Shown here piece by piece: positions 27,912-38,300 of a stretch of DNA of 64,000 bases. How positions within the stretch are numbered: the first letter of the stretch is position 1; every line of letters begins with the position of its first letter. The DNA comes from Tenericutes bacterium HGW-Tenericutes-2 (GTDB lineage: Bacteria > Bacillota_I > Bacilli_A > Acholeplasmatales > Acholeplasmataceae): NCBI GenBank assembly GCA_002839095.1, contig PGXL01000002.1, positions 153,913 through 217,912 of the forward strand, given 5' to 3'. The notes beneath the pieces are model-generated. The model did no database searches and was not told where the DNA came from. It worked only from the letters and a program-made list of their open reading frames with translations. Both the position numbers and the translations under genes were made by a program.

Positions 27912-29297
27912 ATGAAAAACTTTAAAAAATATTTATTACTTTTACTGATAATCTTATCTGGATTTGGACTCATTGCCTGTCAAACAGATCCTACAATCCC
28001 GACTGAACCAATTGAAACCGTTACACCAACAACTCCAGCTGAAAATACAAAATTATATAGAACAAGTGTAAGAGAAAATGTTTCTCAGGTTGTTTTAGAT
28101 GAACTTGAATTAGGCTTCAATTTCTTTTGGGAGCTTGCTAATGATAATTTAGAATCCAATGGCTATGGATTAATTCCTGATCGATTCAACACATTCACAG
28201 GAAACCCAGGAGGGATTTCTTCAATCGCTTCAGTAGGCTATGGATTATCAGCGATTCCAAGTGGAATTGAAAATGAATTTATAACGAGAGCTGAAGGTGA
28301 AGAAAGAGCATACTATACCTTAGTCACCTTTAAGAATATGCAAAGAACGCATGGTTTTTGGTATCATTTTGTTAATATGCAAACAGGTCTTAGAGAATGG
28401 AACTCAGAGGTTTCCATTATCGATTCTGCTATCTTTATCAATGGTGCACTCACTGTAGGTAGATATTTTGGTGGAAGAGTAGAAAAGCTTGCATATCAGC
28501 TTTATGAAGAGATTGAATGGGACTGGTATTTTGATAACTTAAACAATATGTTTTATATGGGCTATCGTCCTGAATCAGGATTTGAAGGCTATTGGGATCA
28601 CTACGGCGAACAGCTGATGGTTTACGTGCTTGCTGCAGGCTCTCCAACGCATAAGGTTGGTAAGGGTGCTTATTCATTCATGAAGTTTATGAGCCAAAAA
28701 TCTGGAACAACAGAGGATTATGATTCATTTTATTTAACATGGACAGGCTCATTATTCACCTATCAATATTCACATGCTTGGGTTGATTATTCAAAGGTCA
28801 ATGACCAACAGGGATATTCATGGTTTAAAAATAGTCAAAGTGCTGTCGATGCAGCGATTGCCTATGCGAAAACTCAAACTGCTACCTATATTGGAATTCA
28901 TGAAAATTCTTGGGGCATGTCAGCAAGCGATGGACCAAATGGTTATGTCGGACCCTATGGGTCAGGCCCTTCCATGGGAAATGCACACGTTGTCGATGGA
29001 ACTGTTCCAGCATATGGTGCGATAGGATCGATAGTATTTAGACCAGAAGAAGCGATTCGTGCGATTGAAAATTATCGTACCTATGACCGCTTTTGGAGTA
29101 TTTACGGATTTAAGGGTGCGTACAATTTATCACATTCAACCAATGGTTGGTTTGCTAACGATATTATCGGAATCGATAAAGGGATTTCTATTTTAATGAT
29201 TGAAAATTATTTATCAGAAATGATTTGGAAAATCTATATGGAGGTTCCATATATCATTGAAGGATTAAATCAACTAGATTTTCAATATGTTGAGTAA
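27912..29297 (+). CDS. Exported lipoprotein endo-beta-1,2-glucanase-like enzyme (GH144 / glycoamylase domain)
   Basis: 461 residues. Lipobox GLIAC near residue 22 and a Thr/Pro-rich linker to about 55, then a single (alpha/alpha)6-type domain. Motifs of the Glycoamylase/GH144 group: GLIPDRFN, SIASVGYGLSAIP, TFKNMQRTHGFWYHFVN, EVSIIDSAIFINGAL with conserved acids, YWDHYGEQLMVYVLA, and SIVFRPEEAIRAIENY. GH144 members cut beta-1,2-glucan inside the chain to sophoro-oligosaccharides. An anchored enzyme outside the membrane fits the import genes before it. AGGAG precedes the ATG at 27912. The family is clear; the linkage specificity is inferred from family and from the GH94/GH3 genes. Confidence 0.82.
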   Translation: MKNFKKYLLLLLIILSGFGLIACQTDPTIPTEPIETVTPTTPAENTKLYRTSVRENVSQVVLDELELGFNFFWELANDNLESNGYGLIPDRFNTFTGNPGGISSIASVGYGLSAIPSGIENEFITRAEGEERAYYTLVTFKNMQRTHGFWYHFVNMQTGLREWNSEVSIIDSAIFINGALTVGRYFGGRVEKLAYQLYEEIEWDWYFDNLNNMFYMGYRPESGFEGYWDHYGEQLMVYVLAAGSPTHKVGKGAYSFMKFMSQKSGTTEDYDSFYLTWTGSLFTYQYSHAWVDYSKVNDQQGYSWFKNSQSAVDAAIAYAKTQTATYIGIHENSWGMSASDGPNGYVGPYGSGPSMGNAHVVDGTVPAYGAIGSIVFRPEEAIRAIENYRTYDRFWSIYGFKGAYNLSHSTNGWFANDIIGIDKGISILMIENYLSEMIWKIYMEVPYIIEGLNQLDFQYVE

Positions 29298-29304
29298 AAT
29301 ATTA

Positions 29305-29357
29305 TTGAGATTTAATGTCATTTCATATACAATAAAGGTGTATATCGAAACGTTTCA
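29305..29357 (+). promoter_or_regulatory. Internal promoter P3 with LacI-type operator O4
   Basis: TTGAGA (29305-29310), 17 nt, TACAAT (29328-29333). The operator CGAAACGTTTCA (29346-29357) starts about 6 nt past the expected transcript start and touches the ribosome site of the next gene. Same palindrome core as O2 and O3, so the enzyme genes from 29371 on should respond to the same repressor. Confidence 0.8.
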
Positions 29358-29370
29358 ATGAGGTGAAATG

Positions 29371-30594
29371 ATGGACAACAGCGTACTACTAGAGATTCAA
29401 AAAACAGCATATGATTTCTTTAAGGATTTTACTAACTTTGAAACGAATTCAAAGGCTTTTGGATTAACTCTAGATCATTCTATGAATTTAGAAAAAGCAT
29501 CGATTGCATCGACTGGATTTATGCTATCTTCACTAGTTATTGGTGTAAAGCATCATTATTTATCCTATGAAGAGGCATATGATAAGGCATATCACACCCT
29601 GATTACCTTACGAGATCATGTGATGCATGAATTTGGCTTTTTCGCCCATTTTCTTGATTTTAAGACTGCTGAAAGAATGGGAAAAACTGAATTTTCTACG
29701 ATTGATACGGCCTTATGCTTATGTGGTGTACTCACTGTAGATTCATTTTTCAAGGATGAAAAAATTTCTTTAATAACGAAAAACATTATGGATAGAATCG
29801 ATTGGGATATGTTTACCTTTGATTATCAGGGAAAGCCTACATTACATATGGCATATAACCCAGATCGTGGTGGAGACTACGTTCAAAAAAAACCAGGCTT
29901 TATTCACCATTGGGATATGTTTGCAGAGCAGCTCATGATGTATGTCATGATTGGTGGTTCAAAATATAAGCATTTAGCTAAGGAGTTATACAATGGCTTT
30001 TCAAGAGTCAAAGGGAGCTATAAAGAATTTGAATATATCTATTCACCAGGGAACTCACTATTTGTTTACCAATTTCCACTCGCATGGCTAGATTTAAAAA
30101 ATGTTTATGATGAAGATCATATCTCATGGTTTGATAATGCAAGAACAGCAACCCTCGCTCATCAGGCATGCGCAATCGATTATGCAAGTCAATATAAAAC
30201 ATTCTCTAAATATTTCTTTGGATTTACTGCAGGAGATACGAGAAATGGTTATCGCGTTTATGGAGGACTTCCGAATACCTTAAATAAGCTAGATACAGAT
30301 GGAACCATTTGTCCATTTGGACCGATAGGCTCAATTATTTTCACACCTGAAATTTCAATACCAGCAATTGAAGAAATGAGAAAAATTGAAGGTCTTTGGG
30401 GTAAATACGGCTTTTTTGATAGCTTTAATTTTGAAGAGCATACACCTTGGATTTCTAAAAGATATTTTTCTATTAACAAGGGTCTTGAATTATTAATGGT
30501 GAATGCCTATTTATATCAGGATGTGCATCAAGCATTTATGAGTCATCCAATTGTTATTGAAGGCATGGAGGTGCTTGGATGGAAAAAGAAATAA
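29371..30594 (+). CDS. Cytosolic GH144-like (glycoamylase domain) glucanase paralogue
   Basis: 407 residues without a signal peptide. It keeps the family landmarks of the exported enzyme: FGLTLDHSMN, TGFMLSSLVIG, FFAHFLD, EFSTIDTALCLCGVL (the acid pair matches EVSIIDSA), FIHHWDMFAEQLMMYVM, GPIGSIIFTPEIS and SINKGLELLMVNAYL. Its likely role is to shorten imported longer beta-1,2-gluco-oligosaccharides, or to act as an exo-type enzyme; the precise activity is open. The start at 29371 has GAGGT 6 nt upstream; an ATG three bases earlier is too close. It opens the second transcription unit, and its end overlaps the GH13 gene by 16 nt. Confidence 0.78.
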   Translation: MDNSVLLEIQKTAYDFFKDFTNFETNSKAFGLTLDHSMNLEKASIASTGFMLSSLVIGVKHHYLSYEEAYDKAYHTLITLRDHVMHEFGFFAHFLDFKTAERMGKTEFSTIDTALCLCGVLTVDSFFKDEKISLITKNIMDRIDWDMFTFDYQGKPTLHMAYNPDRGGDYVQKKPGFIHHWDMFAEQLMMYVMIGGSKYKHLAKELYNGFSRVKGSYKEFEYIYSPGNSLFVYQFPLAWLDLKNVYDEDHISWFDNARTATLAHQACAIDYASQYKTFSKYFFGFTAGDTRNGYRVYGGLPNTLNKLDTDGTICPFGPIGSIIFTPEISIPAIEEMRKIEGLWGKYGFFDSFNFEEHTPWISKRYFSINKGLELLMVNAYLYQDVHQAFMSHPIVIEGMEVLGWKKK

Positions 30595-32189
30595 AATGGT
30601 GGAAAAATGCCGTTGTTTATCAAATCTATCCGCTATCCTTTATGGACTCAAATGGTGATGGTATAGGTGATTTAAAGGGTATTGCTAGCAAGTTGGATTA
30701 CTTGAAAAATTTAGGTGTCGATGTCATTTGGCTATCACCAGTTTATGAATCACCAATGGATGATAATGGATACGACATCAAAAACTATTTAGCAATTGAT
30801 CCTATTTTTGGAAATATGGAGGATATGAAGAGTTTAATCCAAATGACACATGAATTAGGCATGAAGCTTATTATGGATTTAGTCGTTAATCATACCTCTG
30901 ATGAGCATCACTGGTTTTTAGAATCTAAAAAGTCTAGGGATAATATATACCGCAATTTTTATGTGTGGAGAGATGAGCCCTCTGATATTGGTTCAGTTTT
31001 TGGTGGGTCTGCATGGGAATACGATCAATTGACAGATTCATATTATTTTCATTTATTTTCCAAAAAACAACCAGATCTCAATTGGGATAATCCAATATTA
31101 CGTCAAAAAATATATGCAACTGTTAACTTTTGGTTAGACCTTGGTATTGATGGATTTAGATTAGATGTCATTGATTTAATCGGTAAGGATATTGATCATA
31201 AAATACTATCTGATGGACCACATCTAATTGAAAGACTACAAGAGCTTTATAATGAATGCTTTAGAGGCAGAGATATTATGACAGTTGGAGAAATGCCTGG
31301 TCTATCCTTAGAAAGAGCAGCGGATATAACATCTGGTAAAAATCCTTTATTGGATATGATTTTCCAATTCTCACATATAAGTTTAGATGAGATTCCTGGA
31401 AAGGGTAAATGGGCATTAAAAAATCTTGATTTAATTGAATTTAAGAATGTTTTTGAAAAGCTTCAAAGCCTTATGTATAACCATGGCTGGAATTCATTAT
31501 TTCTAGCTAACCATGATCAGCCAAGAGCAGTGACTAGATATGGGAGTGAAAAATATCGAAGTGAAAGTGCAAAAATGCTAGCAACCATTTTATATAGCAT
31601 GCAGGGAACACCCTATGTTTACCAAGGTGAAGAAATAGGGATGACTGGTGTGAAATTTGAAAATATTGATATGTATAAGGATATTGAAACGAAAAATATT
31701 TATCATATCCTAACGAATCAAGGAATTTCACATGAGAAAATTATGGAATCCATCTATCAAAAGGGTAGAGATAATTCAAGAACACCATTTCAATGGGATG
31801 ATTCAAAAAATGCAGGATTTTCAAGTGGAACACCATGGCTAGATGTCAATCCAAACTACACAAAAATCAATGCTAAAAAGGATTTAGCTAGTGAAGATGG
31901 TTGTTATCATTATTTTAAAAAGCTTTTTCAAATTAGAAAGAGTCATCAAGTCTTTAATGATGGAAGATTTATTCCATGGATGAAGGATCATCCAAAAATG
32001 TTTTCTTATTTTAGAAAAAACGATAAAGAAGAAATTTTAATCATTGGATCCTTCAGTGATGAAAAAATGGTTTTAGAATTACCCAATAAGACATACGAGT
32101 TATTAATTTCTAATGATGATCAAGTAAAAATAGAACATCATATGGAAATTTCACCATATTATGCATGTATTTTAAAAATCGGAGGATAA
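30579..32189 (+). CDS. GH13 alpha-glucosidase, oligo-1,6-glucosidase / trehalose-6-P hydrolase group
   Basis: 536 residues, complete. Catalytic residues by motif: Asp196 (GFRLDVIDL, nucleophile), Glu238 (TVGEM, acid/base) and Asp313 (ANHDQPR). VVYQIYPLSFMDSNGDGIGDL and the calcium-type DSNGDGIGDL loop are standard for the GH13_31/29 group. The residue after the nucleophile is Val (197), as in isomaltases and trehalose-6-phosphate hydrolases rather than maltases, where it is Thr. No signal peptide. An alpha-glucosidase is out of place among beta-glucan enzymes; see findings. GGAGGTGCTTGG, within the end of the previous gene, precedes the ATG. Confidence 0.85.
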   Translation: MEKEIKWWKNAVVYQIYPLSFMDSNGDGIGDLKGIASKLDYLKNLGVDVIWLSPVYESPMDDNGYDIKNYLAIDPIFGNMEDMKSLIQMTHELGMKLIMDLVVNHTSDEHHWFLESKKSRDNIYRNFYVWRDEPSDIGSVFGGSAWEYDQLTDSYYFHLFSKKQPDLNWDNPILRQKIYATVNFWLDLGIDGFRLDVIDLIGKDIDHKILSDGPHLIERLQELYNECFRGRDIMTVGEMPGLSLERAADITSGKNPLLDMIFQFSHISLDEIPGKGKWALKNLDLIEFKNVFEKLQSLMYNHGWNSLFLANHDQPRAVTRYGSEKYRSESAKMLATILYSMQGTPYVYQGEEIGMTGVKFENIDMYKDIETKNIYHILTNQGISHEKIMESIYQKGRDNSRTPFQWDDSKNAGFSSGTPWLDVNPNYTKINAKKDLASEDGCYHYFKKLFQIRKSHQVFNDGRFIPWMKDHPKMFSYFRKNDKEEILIIGSFSDEKMVLELPNKTYELLISNDDQVKIEHHMEISPYYACILKIGG

Positions 32190-32191
32190 TC

Positions 32192-33151
32192 ATGTCAACA
32201 ATCAAAGATGTTGCTAAATTAGCTGGAGTATCTATTTCAACCGCATCCTATGCCTTGAATAATTTACCGAATGTACATCCAGATACGAAAAAAAGAATAT
32301 TAGAAGCAGCAGAGCAATTGAAATACTATCCAAATGGAATCGCAAGAAACCTTAAAACCAAGCGTACTGGAAGTATCGGCGTCTTTATTTACGGATTTGC
32401 GGGTCCTATTTTTAGTGATGTCTTAGAGGGTATTCGTCAAAAGCTTCAAGAAAATAATTTCAACATCGTTGTTAGCTCAGGAAAATCCTCAGCTAACCTC
32501 CTCAAGGAACGTCAAATTGATGGAGCGATTATCTTTGATAATGAGCTTTCTGATGATGTTTTAATTAATTACGCGAATTACGGGCTACCTCTTTATGTAT
32601 TGGATCGAAAACTAGATGGTAAAAATATCTATTCCTCCTTAATTGATAATGAGGGTTTAGTCTATCACTTCATCAAAGAGATGATTAAAAAGGGGTATAA
32701 GGACTTTGGATATTTATCTGGTCCAAAGGTAGCGTTTAACAATAATCACCGCTATGACGGGTTTGTTGCTGCATTAAAGGATGAAAATATCAGTACCCAC
32801 CAGCATTTTGATTGTGATTTTACAATCCAAGGTGGATATCAAGTCGGAAAAGAACTTATAAAAAGTAAAAATAGACCAAGATTTATTTATTGTGCAAATG
32901 ATGAATCAGCAATTGGATTGATGCAGGCACTACGTGAAGAAAACATTAAGGTACCAGAGGATATCGCAATTGCAGGATTTGATAATATTTATTTAGGTGA
33001 ATATATAACACCTAAGCTAACAACAATCGGAATTGACCACGTTTTGTGGGGTAAAGAGGTTGCAGGAGCAATTCTTGATATCCTACAGAGTAATAAAATT
33101 AGAAATATAGGTCATCCAAAGGGATCAGTTATCTATAGAGAATCTTGCTAA
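32192..33151 (+). CDS. LacI/GalR-family transcriptional regulator of the glucan locus
   Basis: 319 residues. N-terminal helix-turn-helix STIKDVAKLAGVSISTASYAL with hinge helix YYPNGIARNLKTKRTGSIGVF, then a periplasmic-binding-protein-like effector domain (VFIYGFAGPIFSDVLEGIR, RFIYCANDESAIGLMQAL, DIAIAGFDN). This family binds palindromes with a central CG. The four GAAACGTTTC-like sites at 11340, 11366, 11519 and 29346 are the obvious targets, so it probably represses the locus until a sugar, perhaps sophorose or an oligomer, binds. GGAGG stands 6 nt before the ATG at 32192. No homologous operator was noticed just before the regulator itself. Confidence 0.92.
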   Translation: MSTIKDVAKLAGVSISTASYALNNLPNVHPDTKKRILEAAEQLKYYPNGIARNLKTKRTGSIGVFIYGFAGPIFSDVLEGIRQKLQENNFNIVVSSGKSSANLLKERQIDGAIIFDNELSDDVLINYANYGLPLYVLDRKLDGKNIYSSLIDNEGLVYHFIKEMIKKGYKDFGYLSGPKVAFNNNHRYDGFVAALKDENISTHQHFDCDFTIQGGYQVGKELIKSKNRPRFIYCANDESAIGLMQALREENIKVPEDIAIAGFDNIYLGEYITPKLTTIGIDHVLWGKEVAGAILDILQSNKIRNIGHPKGSVIYRESC

Positions 33152-33181
33152 ATATTAAGCAACTAGAAAAGAGGAATATGC

Positions 33182-35323
33182 ATGGATATCAAACAACTAC
33201 TTAAAAAACTAACCATAGAAGAAAAAATCGGACAGCTACTTCAGCTCTCTCCTTTTAATTTCATTAGAGATATTGAAGTTGAAGTATTTGGACATCTCAA
33301 GGAATTGGGATTGAATGAAAAAAAGGTTTTTTCTGCAGGATCAGTTTTAGGTATTCATAACGCATCTGAAATGATTGCCGTCCAAGAAAAGTATTTAAGA
33401 AAAAGTACACATCAAATCCCACTTGTTTTTATGGCTGATATTATCCATGGATATGAAACCATATTTCCAGTGCCACTAGCATTATCGACTTCATGGAATC
33501 CTAAGCTCGCATTTGAAATGGCTAGAGTTTCTGCAGTAGAAGCGTCCACAGCAGGTATACATGTCACATTCTCTCCGATGGCTGACATCTCTAGAGATCC
33601 AAGATGGGGTAGAGTTGTTGAAGGATTTGGTGAGGATCCATATTTAAATAGTCTTTTTGTTAAGGAAATGGTGAAGGGCTATCAGCAGGATGACATCAGT
33701 ATTGATGGAAATATAGCAGCGTGTGTAAAGCATTTCGCTGCATATGGTGCTGCTGAAGGTGGTAGAGATTATAATACTGTAGATCTATCTCGAATAAACC
33801 TGCATAATTATTATTTAAAGGGATATAAGGCGGCTATTGATGCCGATGTGAAGCTAATTATGACATCATTTAATGTTGTTGACGGTATTCCAGCAACCAT
33901 CAATAAGCATCTTTTAAGAGATGTGTTAAGAGATTTATGGAAGTTTGAAGGATTAACAATCTCTGATTATGATTCACTGCATCAAGTTGTTCCTCATGGA
34001 AATGCCGAAAATGATGAAGAGGCAGCCCTCAAGGGAATTGTTGCAGGACTAGATATTGAAATGGCATCAACCTGCTATATCAATTATTTAAAGAAGCTAA
34101 TTGAAAATAAAGAAGTTGACATCAAGCTTTTAGATGAAGCAGTTTATAGAGTCTTAAAGCTAAAAGAAGAAATCGGATTGTTCGATAATCCCTACAAGGG
34201 AGCGAGCGTCGAACTAGAAGGTAAACTAGTCCGATCAGCTAACCATTTAGAAATATCGAAAAAAGTAGCTCATGAATCCATGGTTCTATTAAAAAACGAA
34301 GAAATGCTACCACTTTCAAAAAATAAAAAATATGCAATCATTGGTCCATACGCAGATACTAAAAATACAAATGGACCATGGTCATGGCATGGGAAAAATG
34401 ACTTAAATCAAACACTAAAAGAGACTTTAGAAGAAAAAAATATATCTTTAAGTTTTGTTAAGCAAGTTAGAAGCTTGGATGAGCTTACCAATCAGGATTT
34501 AGTTGAGATTAGAAAATCAGATGCAGTGATACTCGCTCTTGGTGAAAACGAAAGAGAAAGTGGCGAGGCACATTCCAAGGTAGATATTAAACTACCAAGA
34601 AATCAAGAAAAATTTGTTGAATTTTTTAGAGATATTCATCTAGATACAATCGTTTTACTCTATCATGGTAGACCATTTGATCTAACCAATATCATGGATG
34701 CTAAGGCAATTCTTGATGTTTATTATTTAGGTAGCATGGCAAACCAAGCAATTGCAGATCTTTTAGTTGGTGATGTTAACCCAAGCGGGAAGCTCACCAT
34801 GACCTATCCAAGACATGTAGGTCAAATCCCCTTATATTACAATTATTTGAATACAGGAAGACCAAAACTAGAGGGTGATCGTAACGAATATGTGAGCTAT
34901 TATTTGGATGAAAAAAATAGTCCATTATTTCCATTTGGATATGGCTTATCCTATTCGAAATTCGATTATCAAAATTTAAGAGCATCTAAAAATGAAATGC
35001 TAGTCAATGAAGAAATAGAGATTACAATCGATGTGACTAATGAAAGTGAAATTGGTGGATTTGAAACCATTCAACTATACATTAGAGACTATGTAGCTAA
35101 TATTTCAAGACCTGTTAAGGAGCTAAAAGGTTTCCAAAAAGTATGGTTCGCACCTCATCAAAAAAAGACAATTGAATTTAAAATCAATAAGGATAGCTTA
35201 AGTTATCTAGACGATCAAGGAAGAGAAGTGATCGAACCAGGAAGATTCCAAATCATGGTTGGTCCATCCTCAGATCAAATCAAATCTTTAGATATTATAT
35301 TAAAGAAGGAGGTAAGTCAATGA
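33182..35323 (+). CDS. GH3 beta-glucosidase, probable sophorose / beta-1,2-gluco-oligosaccharide type
   Basis: 713 residues, no signal peptide. Domains: a GH3 barrel (about 1-330) with KHFAAYGAAEGGRDY and the nucleophile Asp262 in LTISDYDSLHQV; an alpha/beta sandwich with NEEMLPLSKNKKYAIIGPYA and LGENERESGEAH; and an Fn3-like C-terminus starting near YVSYYLDEKNSPLFPFGYGLSYSKF. GH3 enzymes release glucose from non-reducing ends. In Listeria innocua a GH3 enzyme next to a 1,2-beta-oligoglucan phosphorylase gene prefers sophorose, and the same gene pair is seen here, end to start with a 4-nt overlap. Specificity is inferred from that pairing. Confidence 0.85.
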   Translation: MDIKQLLKKLTIEEKIGQLLQLSPFNFIRDIEVEVFGHLKELGLNEKKVFSAGSVLGIHNASEMIAVQEKYLRKSTHQIPLVFMADIIHGYETIFPVPLALSTSWNPKLAFEMARVSAVEASTAGIHVTFSPMADISRDPRWGRVVEGFGEDPYLNSLFVKEMVKGYQQDDISIDGNIAACVKHFAAYGAAEGGRDYNTVDLSRINLHNYYLKGYKAAIDADVKLIMTSFNVVDGIPATINKHLLRDVLRDLWKFEGLTISDYDSLHQVVPHGNAENDEEAALKGIVAGLDIEMASTCYINYLKKLIENKEVDIKLLDEAVYRVLKLKEEIGLFDNPYKGASVELEGKLVRSANHLEISKKVAHESMVLLKNEEMLPLSKNKKYAIIGPYADTKNTNGPWSWHGKNDLNQTLKETLEEKNISLSFVKQVRSLDELTNQDLVEIRKSDAVILALGENERESGEAHSKVDIKLPRNQEKFVEFFRDIHLDTIVLLYHGRPFDLTNIMDAKAILDVYYLGSMANQAIADLLVGDVNPSGKLTMTYPRHVGQIPLYYNYLNTGRPKLEGDRNEYVSYYLDEKNSPLFPFGYGLSYSKFDYQNLRASKNEMLVNEEIEITIDVTNESEIGGFETIQLYIRDYVANISRPVKELKGFQKVWFAPHQKKTIEFKINKDSLSYLDDQGREVIEPGRFQIMVGPSSDQIKSLDIILKKEVSQ

Positions 35324-38300
35324 TTTTAAAAAACAGAGTGATAACCAAAGAAATTAAGGGTAATGGTTTAGCATTTTCCTTTCTTGAATCTGGTGATATT
35401 CATGAAATATCCTATCAAGAAAACCAAATCAATCTAGTTAAGGGTAACATCGTTGATGGAACCTTAATGAATATTTATCTTCGTGTCATGACTCCTCAAG
35501 GTATGAAATATACAAAGCTTATTGGAACGAACAGTCCAAGTCAATTTGAACTTTTTAGCGATCATGCGGTCTACCATGGAACCTTCTTAACTATCGATTA
35601 TCAAGTCATCTTAACGGTTAAGGATTTTCAGTGGAACTTTGATGTTTTACTTCAATCCAAAGAAAATGTTGAAGTTGATTTATACTATGGTCAAGATGTG
35701 GGGATCGCAGCGAAAACAAGTATATTATCTTCTGAGCCATATACAGTCCAATATATCGATTACAAGTCAAACATGAGTGAAAATGGCTACATATTATCTG
35801 CTAGACAAAACCAAGGAAGAGCACAATATCTTCAGCTTGGGTCATTTAATAAAAACGTAGCATACTCAACAGATGGCTTTCAATTCTTTACTACATCATT
35901 TAAGGAAACAGGAATACCTGCAGCACTGAATCAATTAAAGCTTCCTTCAGAAATCTATCAATATGAATTTAGTTATATGGCTTTGCAAAGCGAAAAAATA
36001 AAACTAGAAAAAGATATCCAAAGATTTACTTATTATGGTTTATATGTAGCAGAGCATGTGGATATCCATGCACTCTTATTTAATGTTAAGCCCATTTTAA
36101 ATCAGGTATCATGGTTGAATAAAGAGTATGTTCTTAAAAAGAAAAGCCTACTGGATGCAAGCCAGGTTCTTTCTGGTCAATCATTATCCAGTAAACAAGT
36201 TGAAGGCTTATTTAATAAAATGCATCACATCGAAAAAGACAAAAATAGCTATCTATCATTTTTCACTGACAATCATCATCACATCGTTTTAAAGGAAAAG
36301 GAATTACTTGTTGAACGTCCTCATGGACATTTAATGATTCATGGTGATATCAAGCATGTGAGTGAAAATGTAATGGCAACCACTAATTTTATGTTTGGTT
36401 TATTCAATTCACATCTTGTTTTAGGTAACACTTCATTTAATAAATTTTTAGGCGATTTAAGAAATCCCTTAAATCTACATAAAATTTCTGGTACGAGAAT
36501 TTATGTAAAGATTGATGGTACATTTAGGCTTCTTGGCTTACCAAGCTATTATGAAATGGGTGGAGCAGTTACAAGATGGTATTATCAACTACATGATGAT
36601 GTCCTAACCATTGATATGATGGTAGATATGGATAACAATCAACAGGCATTACACTTTAATTCAAAGAAAAATAAAGAGTATGAAATGATCGTTTCCAATC
36701 AAATACTGATGGGTGTGAATGAGTATTCCTATGATATCGAATACGAAAGAAATGGTAAAGAGCTTACATTTAGAGCACCACATGATTCCATGTTTTATAT
36801 TAAATATCCCAATTTAAAATATAAGATGTCCTCCAATCAGTCATTTGATATCATGTCTGAAAAAGAAGCATTTTCAATTTCTGATCAGCACGGATTATTA
36901 CTAATGCATTATCAAGATATTTCAAATCTTCAAATCGATATACTAGCAACCTTTGAAAATGAGTTTAGATACTTTGAGCCTCTTCAATATGAGATGTGCG
37001 ATATGAAGGGAACACTCTATTTTGAATCGTTTGCTTCAAACTTTAATTTATCTCATCAAACATATCAAAATGAATTGGATAAGCTCACTGATATTACCTT
37101 TTGGTACACACATAATGCACTCACCCATTATGCATCACCTCACGGTCTAGAGCAATACAATGGTGCAGCTTGGGGAACTAGAGATGTTTGTCAGGGTCCT
37201 ATTGAATTTTTTTCAGCAACTCAAAACTATGATATCGTTAGAGAAATCCTAATTAAGGTCTATAAGCATCAATTTATGGATAATGGTGATTTCCCTCAAT
37301 GGTATATGTTTGACAATTACTATCAAATCCAAGCCCATGAATCACACGGTGATATCATTATTTGGCCAATGCGCTCACTCGCCTACTATTTGAAGGCAAC
37401 AAACGATTTCTCTATTTTATCTGAACAAATACCATTTATGTCAATCGAAAAAAATGAATTTACGGATAAGTATTCAATGATGACTCATTTGAATTATCAA
37501 TTGAAAGCAATCAAGAATTCATTTATTCCAAACACTCATCTTCCTAGATATGGTGGAGGAGATTGGGATGATACACTTCAGCCAGCAAATCATGAGCTTA
37601 CGAACAAGATGGTTAGCGGTTGGACAGTAGCCCTTTTATATGAAGCCCTTTTCGAATTATCAAAAGAGCTTTTAGATTATGACCAAGATTTTGCTAAGGA
37701 ATTGAAATCACTTGCTGAAAATGTCAAGCATGATTATGAGAAATATATAATTGTTGATGATATTCCAGCAGGGTTTGTCGTATTTGATAATGATGATTTA
37801 ACCTATCTTTTACATCCAAGAGATGAAAAAACAGGCTTAAAATATAGACTACTCCCTTTTACAAGATCGATGATTTCAGAAATTGTTCAGCCTAAAAAGA
37901 TTACTTCCTATGTCAACATTATCAATCAATATTTTAAGCATCCAGATGGTATTCGTTTAATGGATACGACAGTGGATTATAAAGGTGGAGAAAAAACCTA
38001 TTTCACAAGAGCAGAAACTGCAGCGAATTTCGGTAGAGAAATTGGATTACAATATGTGCATGCACACATTAGATATATTGAAGCGATGGCTAAAATTGGA
38101 CATGCAAATGATGCATATCAAGGATTATTAACCATCAACCCTATCCTAATTCAAGATACCGTTAAAAATGCCTATTATAGACAAAGCAATGTCTATTTCT
38201 CTAGCTCTGATGCTTGGTTTAAGGATCGATATGAAGCGAAAAGAGATTTTGAGAAAATCAGAAAAGGTGAAATCCTAGTGAAGGGTGGATGGAGACTATA

